Source: Microvelia longipes (lineage: Eukaryota > Arthropoda > Insecta > Hemiptera > Veliidae). Taken from it: DNA of 64,000 nucleotides. Positions 49,601 through 61,594 of the stretch are shown piece after piece. Below the pieces are notes generated by a model. The model saw only the letters and a list, made by a program, of their open reading frames with translations. It made no database searches and was not told the DNA's origin. The translations under genes and the position numbers were made by a program. Position 1 is the first letter of the stretch; each line of letters starts with the position of its first letter. The stretch covers positions 23,523,748 to 23,587,747 of the forward strand of contig JACMZG010000008.1 in NCBI GenBank assembly GCA_018340805.1, read 5' to 3'.

Positions 49601-50853
49601 GTTTGTTGTTAAATTATTTATTTTCATTGTGTTGCCATGTCATTGTGGAACCAACCACACGTGCAATATTTTTAGCTGTAAGTTTTTTTCAACTTGGTTA
49701 CTTTTTTTGCCTTTCCGTATTTTCAATACTTTTTATCTTAAAATGTTTAAATTATACTTCATTTTGGAAAAATCTAATTTATTTTTATTAATTAGTTTCT
49801 CTGTAATTTGAGCAGTTCAAATTGGCTAGAGCTCAGAAACCTCTGGTTTTTTGTAGTATTTTTGCTCATTAGGGATCTTTCCTGCAGAAACGGCAGTAAG
49901 CTAGGCAACATATTTTTATTTAAATGTTACCGTATGGATCCGTTTTTGTGTTGCTGGAAATGAAGCACCCTTTAAATTCATCATATTACTACATTTCAAG
50001 AACCTAAAAATTCTGGCCAGGTGGTCCACATACATATCTGGCAAATTTCCTTTTGAAAACGTGTTTCTGTGCTTAACAATCCATTTCTTACATAAGGTTC
50101 TGGTTTAAAACCAGGTATTTATACTTTATAAATTGAGCAGTTATTCAATTATCGAGCAGGCATTACCAGGAAATTACCCGCACTACTGGTAACTCATTTT
50201 TTTATGTATTTTTCAAAGGAAATGGGCATGATTATCCTGTTGGTTATACAAAATGAGTAGTCTGAATATTATCATCTTGCGGGCACAACTAGACCTAAAG
50301 CCTGATTTTTGTGCCAAATCTCAACTCTCTAGCTTAAACTCATAGACAGCAAGATGAAAACCACTCAGTACGTCATAAAAATGCCTTAAACGGATAAATA
50401 TGGTGAAATCTCGATTTCGGAATTTTAGTGTGAACACAATACCAAATTTAAAAATATGTACGAAAAGTAAAAATATATGTAGATTAAAAATTTAAGTATT
50501 TGAAAAAAAATCTAAGTGTGCTAAATGTTAAGAAAAATCAAAAGTCATAACTTCAACATAGTTGCCAATATCAAACTTCATTGGACATTTTCTGATTTAA
50601 AACATTTTTTTATGAAAAACTATGGTACTTGCCAAAGTGCAGGTTTTTTACTTAATTCTATTTCTGTGGCTGTCATGTTAACTCTTGGAGAAGCTAGATA
50701 CTACTATATTTTTTATGAGAGGAAACCAAAATACATCGAGTCACTAATAATTTAATCGTAACGAGAGATAATGAGGTGCAATTTTCTTTACTTTATTTTT
50801 TATCAAATGAAATATAATTTATTTATTTTACTATTATTATTTTTTGTTTACAG
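49601..50853. other. Intron between exons 16 and 17
   Basis: It contains an ACCACTCAG-family repeat at about 50280-50400 (AAACCACTCAGTACGTCATA). The short frame at 50525-50755 is not recognisable. Confidence 0.45.
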
Positions 50854-51075
50854 TATCGGAGGATAAAAGAATAATAGCATGGGATACTAAGAAAGGAGTT
50901 CCCCTGACATCACTACAACTGCACCAGCCTATACTAGACCTGATAATGTCTACAGACTCCACTAGACTAGCTGTATTATTGCTAGAGAGTAAACATCTCC
51001 CTATTGTATGTCTGCATAACACTCCAGCTACTTATGTTAAAATTCCAGCCTATGTTGCTCCTAAAGAAATAGAAG
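50854..51075 (+). CDS. NACHT/WD-repeat protein, exon 17: last WD repeat
   Basis: The exon encodes about 74 residues: VSEDKRIIAWDTKKGVPLTS, then LQLHQPILDLIMSTDSTRLA, then HLPIVCLHNTPATYVKIPAY. It completes the blade from exon 16 (TMAVS|VSEDKRIIAWD) and adds a final degenerate one. The end PAYVAPKEIE leads out of the propeller. The acceptor is ttgtttacag and the donor gaag|gttaat. Confidence 0.92.
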
Positions 51076-51927
51076 GTTAATATAAAACAATCATTTAAAA
51101 TAATTATGTTCTACATTTATAATTATAGATTTCCCAGTTGCAACAGTGATCACAAAGTTGCTTCATTGCAAATAAAAGGAATTCACAAAGAAATATTTAA
51201 TTTTGGTACCAATATATTTGTGGAAATAAGTATACTTTTTCCAGAAAGTACTGTTGTTTACCAATTTTTTTTTAATGTTTTAAATATTGATAAATTATTA
51301 TTAAAGGTTATTGGTTTCAAATATTCTTTATCTGCTGTTAGAATATATTTATTTTGTGAATGAGAACAATTTTTAGATTAACAGTAATTTTAAATTATAA
51401 AGTGCTAGATGTCTTACAATCTTGAAATAGTAATTTCAATTAAATTTTAGAAATTCTAACACAAAATATATTTTTTATGTTAATAATTAAACCTAGTGTT
51501 ATAAATAACTTATTGGGATAGTATGAGATGGATGGTATGTTAGGGGGTCAGTCCAAGCTGATCATATTAATTAAGTGATAAATCATTAGCTGAAAATCTG
51601 TAATTAGAGTGTTTTTCCAATTTAATGAATTTATTTTATTTTGTTAGTGTTATGTTTAAATTTAGGCGCCAGGTTAAACTGTTGGTAACACTTGTTGGCA
51701 ACACCAGTTTTGAAAAACAAGATGTCTGATGTCGGTCTCGTGTGCAGTGCTATCGTTCATTTGTTTGTCTGATAAAATATATATTTCATAAACGTTTTCA
51801 GAAGTTGAATCTCGTCATTATTTATACGTATACAACACTTAGAAACTTGTTCTGCCAGTTAGGTTTTTATGCCTTGTACTCATGTATAGTAAAATGCCTT
51901 CTGTAATTATGTAAATGGTATTTTCAG
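51076..51927. other. Intron between exons 17 and 18
   Basis: I see no coding segment and no clear repeat. Confidence 0.4.
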
Positions 51928-52142
51928 ACTTGAGACCAAATGCTCCTAAGAGGCCTATGAGACGGTTATTAAAGAAGGAAGTATCACTTGATACATACAC
52001 ATGGCAGAGGAAGTATGGACACCTTACTAGTTCCATAATGAAGGTTTCTGTCGATGAATCACTGAGGAGAAGATTCTCTGTATCTGCTAGCATGGAAGAA
52101 ATATCTAAAATTCCTAATAAAGAAGTAGTTCTGGGATCTCAG
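51928..52142 (+). CDS. NACHT/WD-repeat protein, exon 18: C-terminal basic tail
   Basis: The exon encodes about 72 residues after the propeller: DLRPNAPKRPMRRLLKKEVS, then LDTYTWQRKYGHLTSSIMKV, then DESLRRRFSVSASMEEISKI. The tail is basic and Ser-rich, with an RRRFSVSAS stretch that looks like a kinase site (inference). A conserved C-terminal extension after the WD domain is known in NWD2-like proteins. The acceptor is tattttcag. It ends on a codon (CAG|gtagct). Confidence 0.85.
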
Positions 52143-53139
52143 GTAGCTCTACCTATACTTTCAATTAATTCTTACACTATTAACTGGCTGGCCGCTCTGT
52201 GGTGTCAGTCGGCCCCTTCCAGAGCTGCTTTGCCCCCACATGGTCATTGTTCTATATCAGTTTGTCATATTGCTAGCAAATTTTAAATGTGTTAGTCAAA
52301 AAGCTGAATTTGTTTACGTTGTGTTACATATGTCAATTGATAAAACTGGAAACTGTAAATAATGCTGATTATAAAATTTAACTTGGTGTATTAGTTAGAA
52401 TACATAGTAGCACAAGTATATAATTTCAGCCCGATCTAAACCCTTTTTAAGGTTTTGTGATTTTTAGTGAATTTTCAAAGGAAAAATGAGCTTATGAAGT
52501 TGGGTTCATGGAGTAGGATTTGGGGGAGGGGGATAAAAATGAGATAAGTGTGACCAAAATTGCAAAAGCCTCCCAAAAATGCTTATTTTTTGTAAAGCTA
52601 GCGCATTTCTTTAGAAATATATCTACTTTTTCTTCATTTTTAAGTCATTTTGCAAATTCTGAAACTTTTATAGTTATCTAATTTTGATTAATAAACACTC
52701 AATGTATTAGGAATTTTATCAGCTTTAAAAATGTCATCTTTCAAGTTTTCCACACGACTTACAGGAAACCTAAAATTTGTGAGAGAATGGCGGAATTTAT
52801 TTAAATAACAGTTTTCAGGCTAGGTTCAAGAACAATTTTGACCAAAGCATAGCGAATCCAATGTGGTGAAGAAAAGTTCCAAGATTTTTTTGCGTGATAT
52901 TTGAGATGATTTTTTGGTGATATTTTTCTCATACTATGAATTTCGCCAAAAAATATTTAGGCTCAACAAGAGATAGCGTATAAAACAACTAAAGCCTTAC
53001 TACACTAAGTTCAGATTGGCTGTTTTGTATTTTATTAAATTAATATGTCTTGGTTATAAACTGAAACCACAATTTGTATAAAATAATGGATACTCCTGTT
53101 TCATTGATATTAAATGTAACTATGTGACAAATGTTTTAG
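52143..53139. other. Intron between exons 18 and 19
   Basis: It contains a diverged copy (about 52680-52800, TTTTATCAGCTTTAAAAATG) of the inverted-repeat family at 32823-33360. No coding sequence. Confidence 0.45.
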
Positions 53140-53244
53140 GGTCTTGGTCCTGAGCAAGCTGCTCTTGCTCAATCCCAACATTTTGATGAATTAGAAGCTC
53201 TATGGAATAAAAGATCTCCTCCTAGGCAAAGGCGGCATTTTCAG
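53140..53244 (+). CDS. NACHT/WD-repeat protein, exon 19: C-terminal tail
   Basis: This is a 105-base exon of exactly 35 codons: GLGPEQAALAQSQHFDELEA, then LWNKRSPPRQRRHFQ. It is predicted to be mostly helical and then basic. The acceptor is aatgttttag and the donor CAG|gtactt. It is in phase 0 on both sides, so skipping it would keep the frame. Confidence 0.82.
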
Positions 53245-53699
53245 GTACTTCTTAACTGTGTTTTTGTCTTTCATTATTTGATTTTACTTATTTAAATGTT
53301 TTTACTATTCAATAATATATTCAATAAATACAATATTAAACACATATGTATGTAAATAATATGTGTGTATAAATGTATATAAATAAAATATTTTTAATTC
53401 CTACAATTAACAACTATTATTTTAAATAAATTAAGAATACTTGATATGGATAAGTAATGATCTCTTCTATAAGATCTTAGTTCTTTCTTATTTTTCTTAT
53501 CTACCTTTTTAGTAATTTTTATGTATTTTTTTTAATGTTTTATTTATGTGTTGATTTTTTTCATTTTTAAGGACTGTTGCTTTTGTTTGTTTTTTCTACC
53601 TAGATTTTTGTCTATTTTGTTCTACCTTTACATATACATTTTTTTTTCTTTTCTCTTCCGCTATAACCAATCCATAACCTATTGTTATTAATATCTGTC

Positions 53700-53818
53700 A
53701 TACTCCACACACAGGTCCATATGGACCTTGTGGGATTGCTGTAAATTATATTATGTTTTATCTATGTAATTACTGTTGGCAATAAAGTGTTTATTGAATT
53801 GAATTGAATTGAATTTTT
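53700..53818 (+). repeat. Retroposon 3' tail ending in (TTGAA)n
   Basis: TGTTGGCAATAAAGTG is followed by four TTGAA/GAATT repeats at 53793-53815. A polyadenylation-like AATAAA followed by a short-period tail is typical of LINE 3' ends. The body upstream is unrecognisable. Confidence 0.6.
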
Positions 53819-54029
53819 AACTAGAGCTGTTGAAGCTATCAGCCCAGTTCTTATTGTTTTTCTTTATTTTCATTCTATATTTGAATTGACTCATCCGTCC
53901 TAGCTATTAATATATCTAGGGTACTATACAGTACTGGTTTTGACTATTCTCAGAATTAATATTGTTTAATGTTGACACTTGCTTTACAAAACTTTCTTGT
54001 ACTCCATTCATATTATTATTTTATTTCAG

Positions 54030-54114
54030 CCTCTTTCAAAACAAAATTCAAGATCAAGTAGAAGGGACTCATCTGATAATGATGATGGTCCATCTCCACT
54101 TGAAGAAGTAGCTG
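54030..54114 (+). CDS. NACHT/WD-repeat protein, exon 20: Ser/Asp-rich tail
   Basis: The exon encodes PLSKQNSRSSRRDSSDNDDG, then PSPLEEVA, a disordered Ser/Arg/Asp-rich segment. The acceptor is ttatttcag and the donor gctg|gtaagc. It ends with one base, so at least one more exon must follow. I did not find it in the remaining 9.9 kb, so it is either very short or outside the window. Confidence 0.8.
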
Positions 54115-57031
54115 GTAAGCTTTATTTTTATTATCATATTACTATTGTTTTATGGGGATATTTTTTAGTCTCTTTGATTAACCCTCCGAAGTCTCTGTGA
54201 GTAGGGCCAAGTTCACAATTACAGGACTAGATAGAGTCGGCTCTATTAACTATCTGGTGTTCTGTTTGCTTTAGCTTAATGATAAACATTATAGGTTTTT
54301 ATAATGCCTACAACATATGACTAAATCAAGCAGTAAATCATAGAGGAATACATAGGTTTTGACCTAAATTAGCACTTTCGCATTCACCACACTTTAATAA
54401 ATACACACCATTCCGTTCTCTTGTCATTATTAGTGTAGGCACTAATCATGACCGTTAAAGGTTGAAAACTGGTTTTCATATTAGTTACAGAAATAAAGAC
54501 AGAGACTAGTTTTGTTTTATTCCGCTAGATCTCTTTGAAAATAACACTGATTTTTTCCTTATTGTAACCTATACTATATTATAATTATTATAAAAATTAT
54601 ATATCTTGAATATCTTTCTTTTTAACATTTATCACTTAAGTACATAATTACTAAATATGTTTTTCTTTTTTATTTTGGTTGTTTTTAAATTAATTATTAT
54701 TTAATTAATTTGTACATCTTTTTTTAAAAAAAGAAATATATAAATAAATTTAACTTGAAATAAATAATAATCCCACTATACATTTTTTTTAATTCATTAA
54801 TTTTTACTTAAAATTATTTTACATTATTTCTTTAGTTGTTACTTTTTTTAAATTTTGATGTATTTTCTTTAATTATTGTAAGTTCCTTTTTCAATATCTC
54901 TATTTACTTTTTTTTGTGTATTTATTGATTTAAAATTGTAACATGGTCTAGTGCAGTTTATATGTAAATAAATAAATAAATTCCTTCAAATTCTTTGTTT
55001 TGGTATCAAACATTGTAGCTTTAATACTAATCAAAGCTATTGTATTAAATTGTACTAATATTTTTAGATTACCCTGGGGATTGAGCATAATCTTCTCTGC
55101 CTGTTCTTCTAAAAGCAACCTATATGTGATGTTCTTCAATCAAAATTTACTTTATAAAAAAAACTATATTACAAATATATATATTTAGATTATAGTATTT
55201 ATAAGATATTACAAATAATGCAATAATTTATGAGAACAATTATTTTCTCTTTCACTCTCATAAGAAAACTATAATATTTTATGTTACTTTTTACTTTTCT
55301 TTATTTACACTGTAGGTATAAAGGAAATGTATTGTGTTTGCTGTAGAAATCTGTAAAACTGGGATTTAACCTGACTTATTTGTTTCAGATGTTTTAAGAC
55401 CTCCTGAGTGGTTTTTATGAAGTTGTCAGTCTGTATGTGTGTGTGTGTGTGAGCACGTGTGATTATCATCGTATCTCCCAGTTTGTTTATGGTAGAGAGT
55501 TAAATCTTAATAGAAAAATCAATTTTATCTCCAGACGGTGTATAATGTAAAGTTTATTGACTAGTTTTTGGAGAGTGAAGAAGCACTTCACTCCCAAGGA
55601 GTACTCCAAGAAGTTACTTTTTACTCCCTTGGGAGTAAAAAGTAACTTTTTCTCTCTTGGGAATAGTGTTTCCTATTATTGGGTTATCAGAGCCAATTAT
55701 ATCAATTTTTTAGGGGAGTGGTACTCTCTAAATTTATACGGGTGACCAATCAATTTGTGTGTAATTTTTCCGGGGATGGCACCTCCAAAATTATAAGGGG
55801 AACCCGACCAAAAAAAACACTTTTTTATTGCCTCAAATCCATTTCAGGTCAAAAGAAGTTGTTTTGAGGAATAAAACACTTTTTTATTTTTTGGACGCAT
55901 GACCCCCTAAATTTATAAAGGGGTTCGACCCAAAAAAATTATAATAAAATACATAAAACATTAATATAAAATACATTAAAGTCTGGAGATAAAATCTTGT
56001 ATGAACCTTGGGAGTAAAATGCTATTTTCCCTCTCACAATTACCTCCCTCAGCTTTACCTCGGGAGTTAATAGTCATAACTAACTCGGCTTTGCCTAGGG
56101 AGTGTAACACATAAATTTAAATACTTTGGTTCCCTCAGCTTACGCCTTAGGAACCAACTATCTGCTCAGAGTAATAATAGCATTCTTTACTCCCTTGGCG
56201 CATAAATAACTATTTAGGTCTTGTTGAACTTGCAAGAAAATGATTTTTCTATTACTTCATTACTTGTCATTAATGACTCAGCAAAAATTTTGAAAATTTA
56301 TAAAAATTATCAAATCAGTATGAAATTTTGCATGCTGATCTGATCAAGGCCAACAAATGTGTCAATTTTTATCTTATTATCAGCATTGGTTCAATTATTA
56401 TCAACTCACATGAATCCATTTTTGTGAAAGTTGTTAATAATTGTAAAATTATTCAATTGACTTAAAAGTCGGTAAAAATGTTACCCTTTTTGTTACAAAT
56501 ATATTTAAAAAATTGCATTCCAATTTGACTAGTATAGCTACAGTTTATATTGGATCACTAATGTTAGGCGACATTAAGCTGGGCTTGAAACAGATGTTTT
56601 AGTATTATGAGGACGAGTATAGCGAGTTTGAAGTAGTATGGATGAGCAAAGCAAATCCGATATGGTGAGGAAAACTTTCGAGGTACCCGTACCTGATTAT
56701 TTTATTTATTTGATTTTAAATTGTCCTTTAAATGCTCAAAAAAGGTCTGAATTATTTTTATTTAATTAGATGAAACTATTTATTACTTTTTGTTATTCTT
56801 GTTTGTGTCTCTTTTGCTGTACAAGTTAAAACTAAAATTTAACATTGCTTTGATCATTTTTATATTTATAATGTCTCAAAAAATAAGCAATTATTTTATA
56901 AACATAAGGTCCACTATGTGCGACTTAATTCCTTCCAATCCTTATACAGTTTTATTCAAATAAAAAAAATAAAAACAAGAATTATTTATTTTACTCAATT
57001 CTAATCACTTTTAGTCTTATTCGATGCAATA
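54115..57031. other. Sequence after exon 20, no exon found
   Basis: AT-rich. A decayed Penelope-like tail (CACTAATCATGACCGTTAAA, GGTTGAAAACTGG) lies at 54430-54530. An ACCACTCAG-family copy is at 55385-55510 (minus). At 55560-56210 GGGAGTA/TACTCCC motifs recur, including a perfect palindrome. Confidence 0.45.
55611..55648. repeat. Perfect 38-bp palindrome
   Basis: An 18-base arm AAGTTACTTTTTACTCCC is followed by TT and its exact reverse complement. Confidence 0.95.
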
Positions 57032-57039
57032 TATTCTAC

Positions 57040-57694
57040 CAGTGGCAGACTGAGCCAAAAAAACGGGTTAAAAGAGCCCAAACCTAGATCTCTAGGGGCC
57101 CAATAAGGGAGGAGGGGGTCATTTAAATGTAATATTTGATTAAACTATTTTATGTTTAACGTCTAGGGTTCTTTTGTACTGCTTTAGGGCCCTTGTCAAT
57201 ATGTTAAGGGCCATCACTGGCTCTAGCCTTCGTATGGGGCCCTTAAATGTCTAGATATAATTAATAGTATAAATTTTAAAATTTAGAATATATTTTGAAT
57301 TACTTAAAAAAGTAAATATCCAAAGCCCTTCTATGCTGCTTTAGGGCCCTGATTGAGTATGCTAGGGCTCTAGTCTTCTGTATGGTAAAAGTCCTGGTAA
57401 AATAAATAGGGACTTTAAAGACCTCATACTCTAGTAATAATAACAAATTAAGAATATTTTTTAAGTATTTTAAAAACATTTGTCTAGAAGCTCTTTTGGC
57501 CTCCAATACCTCAGAGTATTGGGCCTCTTTGACTCTGGTTTTATGAATATATTACATAATTATAATTATATTTATATATTATAAGCTTAAACATATTTTA
57601 TATTTTAATTATTTTTTCTTTAATTTTATTTTTGCCTAAGGGGCCCAAAGAGGGTTGCTTCCCTTGCCCTCCCTCATTGGCCAGTCCGCCCCTG
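57040..57694. mobile_element. hAT-like non-autonomous transposon with 8-bp TSD
   Basis: The ends are CAGTGGCAGACTGAGCC on the left and, inverted, CAGGGGCGGACTGGCCAATG on the right. The element is flanked by a perfect 8-base duplication TATTCTAC at 57032-57039 and 57695-57702. CAG-type ends with 8-base duplications are characteristic of hAT elements. Inside, a segment of about 150 bases with TGCTTTAGGGCCCT is duplicated (near 57180 and 57338). No transposase frame remains. Confidence 0.9.
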
Positions 57695-58364
57695 TATTCT
57701 ACTTTATTGCTGCAAATATCACATTCAGTCTTGTATTCCTTTTAATTATGTTTATTACTATTTAAATTTAGTATTGTGTCCCAATTCTAAATTCAGCTAA
57801 ATCTAAAAAATAAGAAATTGGGAAGAGCTATTGATAACTGAATTAATTGTTCATTGGTAAGAGCATTAGAGTATTCAAAATTGTTAGTATTATTTATTTT
57901 TATAATTTTTATTATTTTAAGTAATATAATTTCCACTGACTTATTTATTGTCTATGAGTAGAGTAGCCTATGTGATGACGTCTTGTTATTTAAAATCTTG
58001 GTATAACGGTGTTACAACTAACCTATGGTTTTATTATGACTATATTGTTTGACATTATAAAATATTTTTTAGTTAATTAAGAGTAAAAATAAATTAAATC
58101 TTTACATTGCTCTTTTGTGTTAATATTGCAATGACAATCCATTTTCTTGTTATTCATTTATTGTTGTCCTAGAAAAATATGTTGTACCTTGTGGAGCTAA
58201 AAGCACATTATTGTTTAAAGCTCTTTTGCAAGAAAAGGATTAAAATGGTTTAAAAATCTAAGTTCTTTGTCTAATCTGGGGATTAGGAATCTAAAGTTTC
58301 ACTTACATATACCCATTTAGAGATATAACCCTTTAAGAGATAGAACCCTTAGAGATATAACTAG

Positions 58365-58470
58365 AGGGGGCATTGCTTATCTCAATACATTAAGATGCTT
58401 GAAACATCTTTTTGGGGCTCTGTGAAACCTCCTCTAAGATTGAATTAAGGTTAAAATTTATCAATTGATG
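58365..58470 (+). repeat. Repeat shared with 44440-44560
   Basis: GATGCTTGAAACATCTTTTT followed by GGGGCTCTGTGAAACCTC matches the copy in the unexplained 34-46.6 kb block. Confidence 0.6.
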
Positions 58471-58539
58471 ACATTGATTGTTTTGTTTTGTATTTTAAGC
58501 ATTCTATTATTTATGTTACTGTAATATTGTACCGATTAT

Positions 58540-58905
58540 TTAACTATAACATCATTATGAGTGTTGGTAGAGTTCATTATCAATAATAAAATATCATAGT
58601 CTCTCCTCAATAAAAATTTAACTATACATCAGTGTCATGAGTGGAAGAATATTATCAGTGGAATTAAGATTAAAAATTTAACTACAATCATTATGAGTTG
58701 TTGGTGAGTTCATTGTCAAATAAATAAGAATCTCAGTATCATAAAAGTAACTATTAAACATCCTTCAGTACAATAAAATTTAACTAGAACAAATCATTAT
58801 GAGTGTGGTCGAGTTCATTACATCTAATCAAATAATCACGAGTCTTCTCCTAAAAAATTTTACTATAACTTCATTATGAGTGTAGGTGGAGTTCATTCAA
58901 AGATT
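58540..58905 (+). repeat. Degenerate tandem repeat of an 80-100-bp unit
   Basis: About four units share TTTAACTATAACATCATTAT, then GAGTGTTGGTAGAGTTCATT and a TCTCTCCT stretch. The unit resembles the sequence at 4775-4860 next to a decayed Penelope-like tail, so it may be the tandem tail of that element. Confidence 0.7.
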
Positions 58906-59759
58906 TAATATTTGAAGATGTTCAAATTACTTTCTTTCTATTTTTTGTCTTATGAATTGTAATACTCTTTGTATACCAGAACTCTTTGAAATTTAAAAGT
59001 GTAATCAGAGTCTTGGTGTCAATGTAGTAATGTCCGTGCACTGGAAGCTCCACTGCAAAAATTGTGTACAAACCCTTACCTCTCAATCAAGTATTTTTTA
59101 AAGGTTTTACTTCTTAAGTACTTTTTACTCCTTAAATACTTATTAATCAAAGCCCTACTTCAATATTTTTCAAAGGTTAAAAAGAAATTTTATTATATAA
59201 ATAATTAATTTTTATCTTTCAAATTACCCTTTTATTTTAAGTGTTAAACAATTAAAAGGGTCTTGTGATTGTTTACTTAAATAATCAAGCTATCTTAGGT
59301 TAGTTTTATCACTCTTTGAACTGCTTTTTTTCTGGATTTACTTTTCTTCAGTTGCTATTTAAATATTAATTTTCAATCAATCAAAGTTAGATGTTTTATT
59401 TTATTTAATATAACTTTTAAATTGGCTACTCAGACTTCTTAAATTCTCTGTCTTATTTCTTATTATAATGTTTAAATTTGTAAATAAAGATAGTGTATAA
59501 AATCTTTGTGAGATATTCCTGTATTTGTAAGTGTTGTAAAAGTTGTTTAGTGTTAATATAATTGAAGATAAAGTCGAATCTATTCTTATAAGAATGTTGT
59601 TTGTAATCTGTCCTCTGCCTGTAATCATCTTTGACCAAATCTCTAGTCTTTTACTGTTAGTATGTTATGTATTACAATAATAAGCACATTCACATCACAA
59701 TTTTAAATTGGTGTTCTTTCATCAAAATGTGATTTTTATGATTAAATAATAATTTATAT

Positions 59760-59960
59760 GATTTCATACTACTGAGTTTTGTAAAGCATGAATAGATGAC
59801 TCAGTATAATTGTTTGAGAGATACCCTGGGATGTAACAAGCAAATGCATTGCTGGGTGTAACAAGCAAATGCTGTGCTACATGTAGCAATGCATTTGCTT
59901 CTTACGCCCTGTAAGACTTTCTCACGCATTTATATTGTGTTAAATAATAATTGTGTGATT
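59760..59960. repeat. Diverged palindromic copy of the 2106-3194 family
   Basis: TACTACTGAGTTTTGTAAAG, then AGCAAATGCATTGCT, its inverted counterpart AGCAATGCATTTGCT and TTATATTGTGTTAA follow the order of the larger palindrome, in a shortened foldback form. Confidence 0.7.
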
Positions 59961-60099
59961 AGATGAAGGTCTGAAAATAAAATAGTAAAATTTTATCAGC
60001 TGATAGTACTATAAACAAGTTATTTAAGGACACAAATGGATAGTGTTCTTATAACCCTTTTCTTTTTTAACACTTCTTGAACCAGAGATTTTAAAATTC

Positions 60100-60530
60100 T
60101 TATGGGGTGGGTCCCTCTGTTTGTCGATGTTACGTATTGTCAAGACTAACACATGTCAATGCATTGTTATACTTTGGAATGCGTCAATGTAACATAGAGT
60201 TTGTACAGGACAAAAATTTGTCACGTGACACCCCTGTCCTGATTCTACTAAAGATCGACACCTATAATAGTGTCTAGGCTTTATAGTGTCGGTACCTCGT
60301 TGGGACTGAAATATTTATTTTTATTATTTTAACCCTAGCAGGATTATACCAGTATTGACACTTGAATGTCTCGACAAGACATAAAATCGACATGTGGTTC
60401 AGTTAAAAGTGTCAAGGTTTGCAAGTGTTGATACTACATAAAATCCTGGCATGAAAAGTTTCAACGTTATATAGTGTTGAGACATCATGATGTCGACACT
60501 ATGTGGGGAGCCAGCACTATCAATCCAAAT
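60100..60530. repeat. Degenerate GTGTCGACAC-type repeat region
   Basis: GTGTCGACA, TGTCAATGC, TGTCTCGACA and GTGTTGAGACA variants recur with irregular spacing. Together they look like an old palindromic element. No gene. Confidence 0.4.
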
Positions 60531-60741
60531 TTATTTAGTAAGGATGTATTTTACTTTCATTTCTACTTATCTTCTAATATTGAATATTTTACAGCAGTCT
60601 CTATTTATATTACTTTATTGAGATTCAGTTTTATTTACTTTTTTTAAAAAAAAATATTTTCAAAATATAGGCATAAATAAAATTAGTCATGTATTTTTTT
60701 ATTAATAAGAGTTACACTAAAATGATTTATGGAAAAAAAAA

Positions 60742-60749
60742 TAATGTAT

Positions 60750-60792
<43 letters not shown>
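60742..60792. repeat. (TA)n tract
   Basis: Interrupted TA run. Confidence 0.9.
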
Positions 60793-60835
60793 TCTAAAAA
60801 GAACTTGATTGAATTTTAAATTTACTTTAGAACAG

Positions 60836-60869
60836 TATGGTAGAGTATCAGACTGGGTTCGATTCCCAT
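60836..60869 (+). repeat. tRNA-like promoter fragment
   Basis: TGGTAGAGTA (A-box-like) is followed closely by GGTTCGATTCC at 60856-60866, an exact B box inside a GGG/CCC stem. The two are far too close for a tRNA. It is likely a deleted tRNA pseudogene or SINE head, sitting between two (TA)n tracts. Confidence 0.5.
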
Positions 60870-60936
60870 AATCTGCCTCAGATATCTTCCTTGAACAATC
60901 AAAGATTGAAACATTAAAAATATTTATAGCAAGAGG

Positions 60937-60948
60937 TTATATATATAT

Positions 60949-60991
<43 letters not shown>

Positions 60992-61000
60992 ATATATATT
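60937..61000. repeat. (TA)n tract
   Basis: Interrupted TA run. Confidence 0.9.
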
Positions 61001-61594
61001 TACACCATTTATAGTTTATTAAGATAGCAGTTTATTACTACACCTGGTAAAGTAGGAATCAAATGACTAGATATTATCATAAAAAATAATTTATTGGAAT
61101 GTCTTCAAATAAAACCACAATGAAAGATATTAAAAAATAACTTGAAGTTTTAAGTTATAAGCTGTTTAAAAAAATATGGCAATATATATGTATCTGTTTT
61201 GTTTTCTAAATAGATAATTATTTGTTCTTTTTGTTTTTAGTTATTATTAATGATAGTTAAATCTGTCTCTTTCACTTTATTAGACCTGATTGAAATGAGC
61301 TTAAGTTAGACCATGTTCAATTATGAGCCCAATTGAACTATGTATTTTTAACACGTGTTCTTTTAACTTTTGGTTGAGTTTGTTACCTATTTATGTGATG
61401 AATTGATTGTAATTGTGGAAACCTTGTACATTTATGATTCAAGGATTTGTTTATTTATTATTTTACTATCAGCTTAATGCAGTATAATAAAGTTAAATTT
61501 ATTTTGTTTTAAATTCAAGAGATTGCTTCAGTTTCACAAAAATTGCTGTGGTTTAAACAAAAAACATATGCAGAAATAGTAATAACAGAGTAAT

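Noticed and set aside
55914..55932. GGGGTTCGACCC as a tRNA T-arm
   Set aside because: No cloverleaf around it. It is one of several degenerate GGGxxCGACC motifs in a local repeat.
59401..59638. Two overlapping minus-strand frames of 61-75 residues
   Set aside because: AT-rich chance frames with low-complexity Asn/Ile/Tyr composition.
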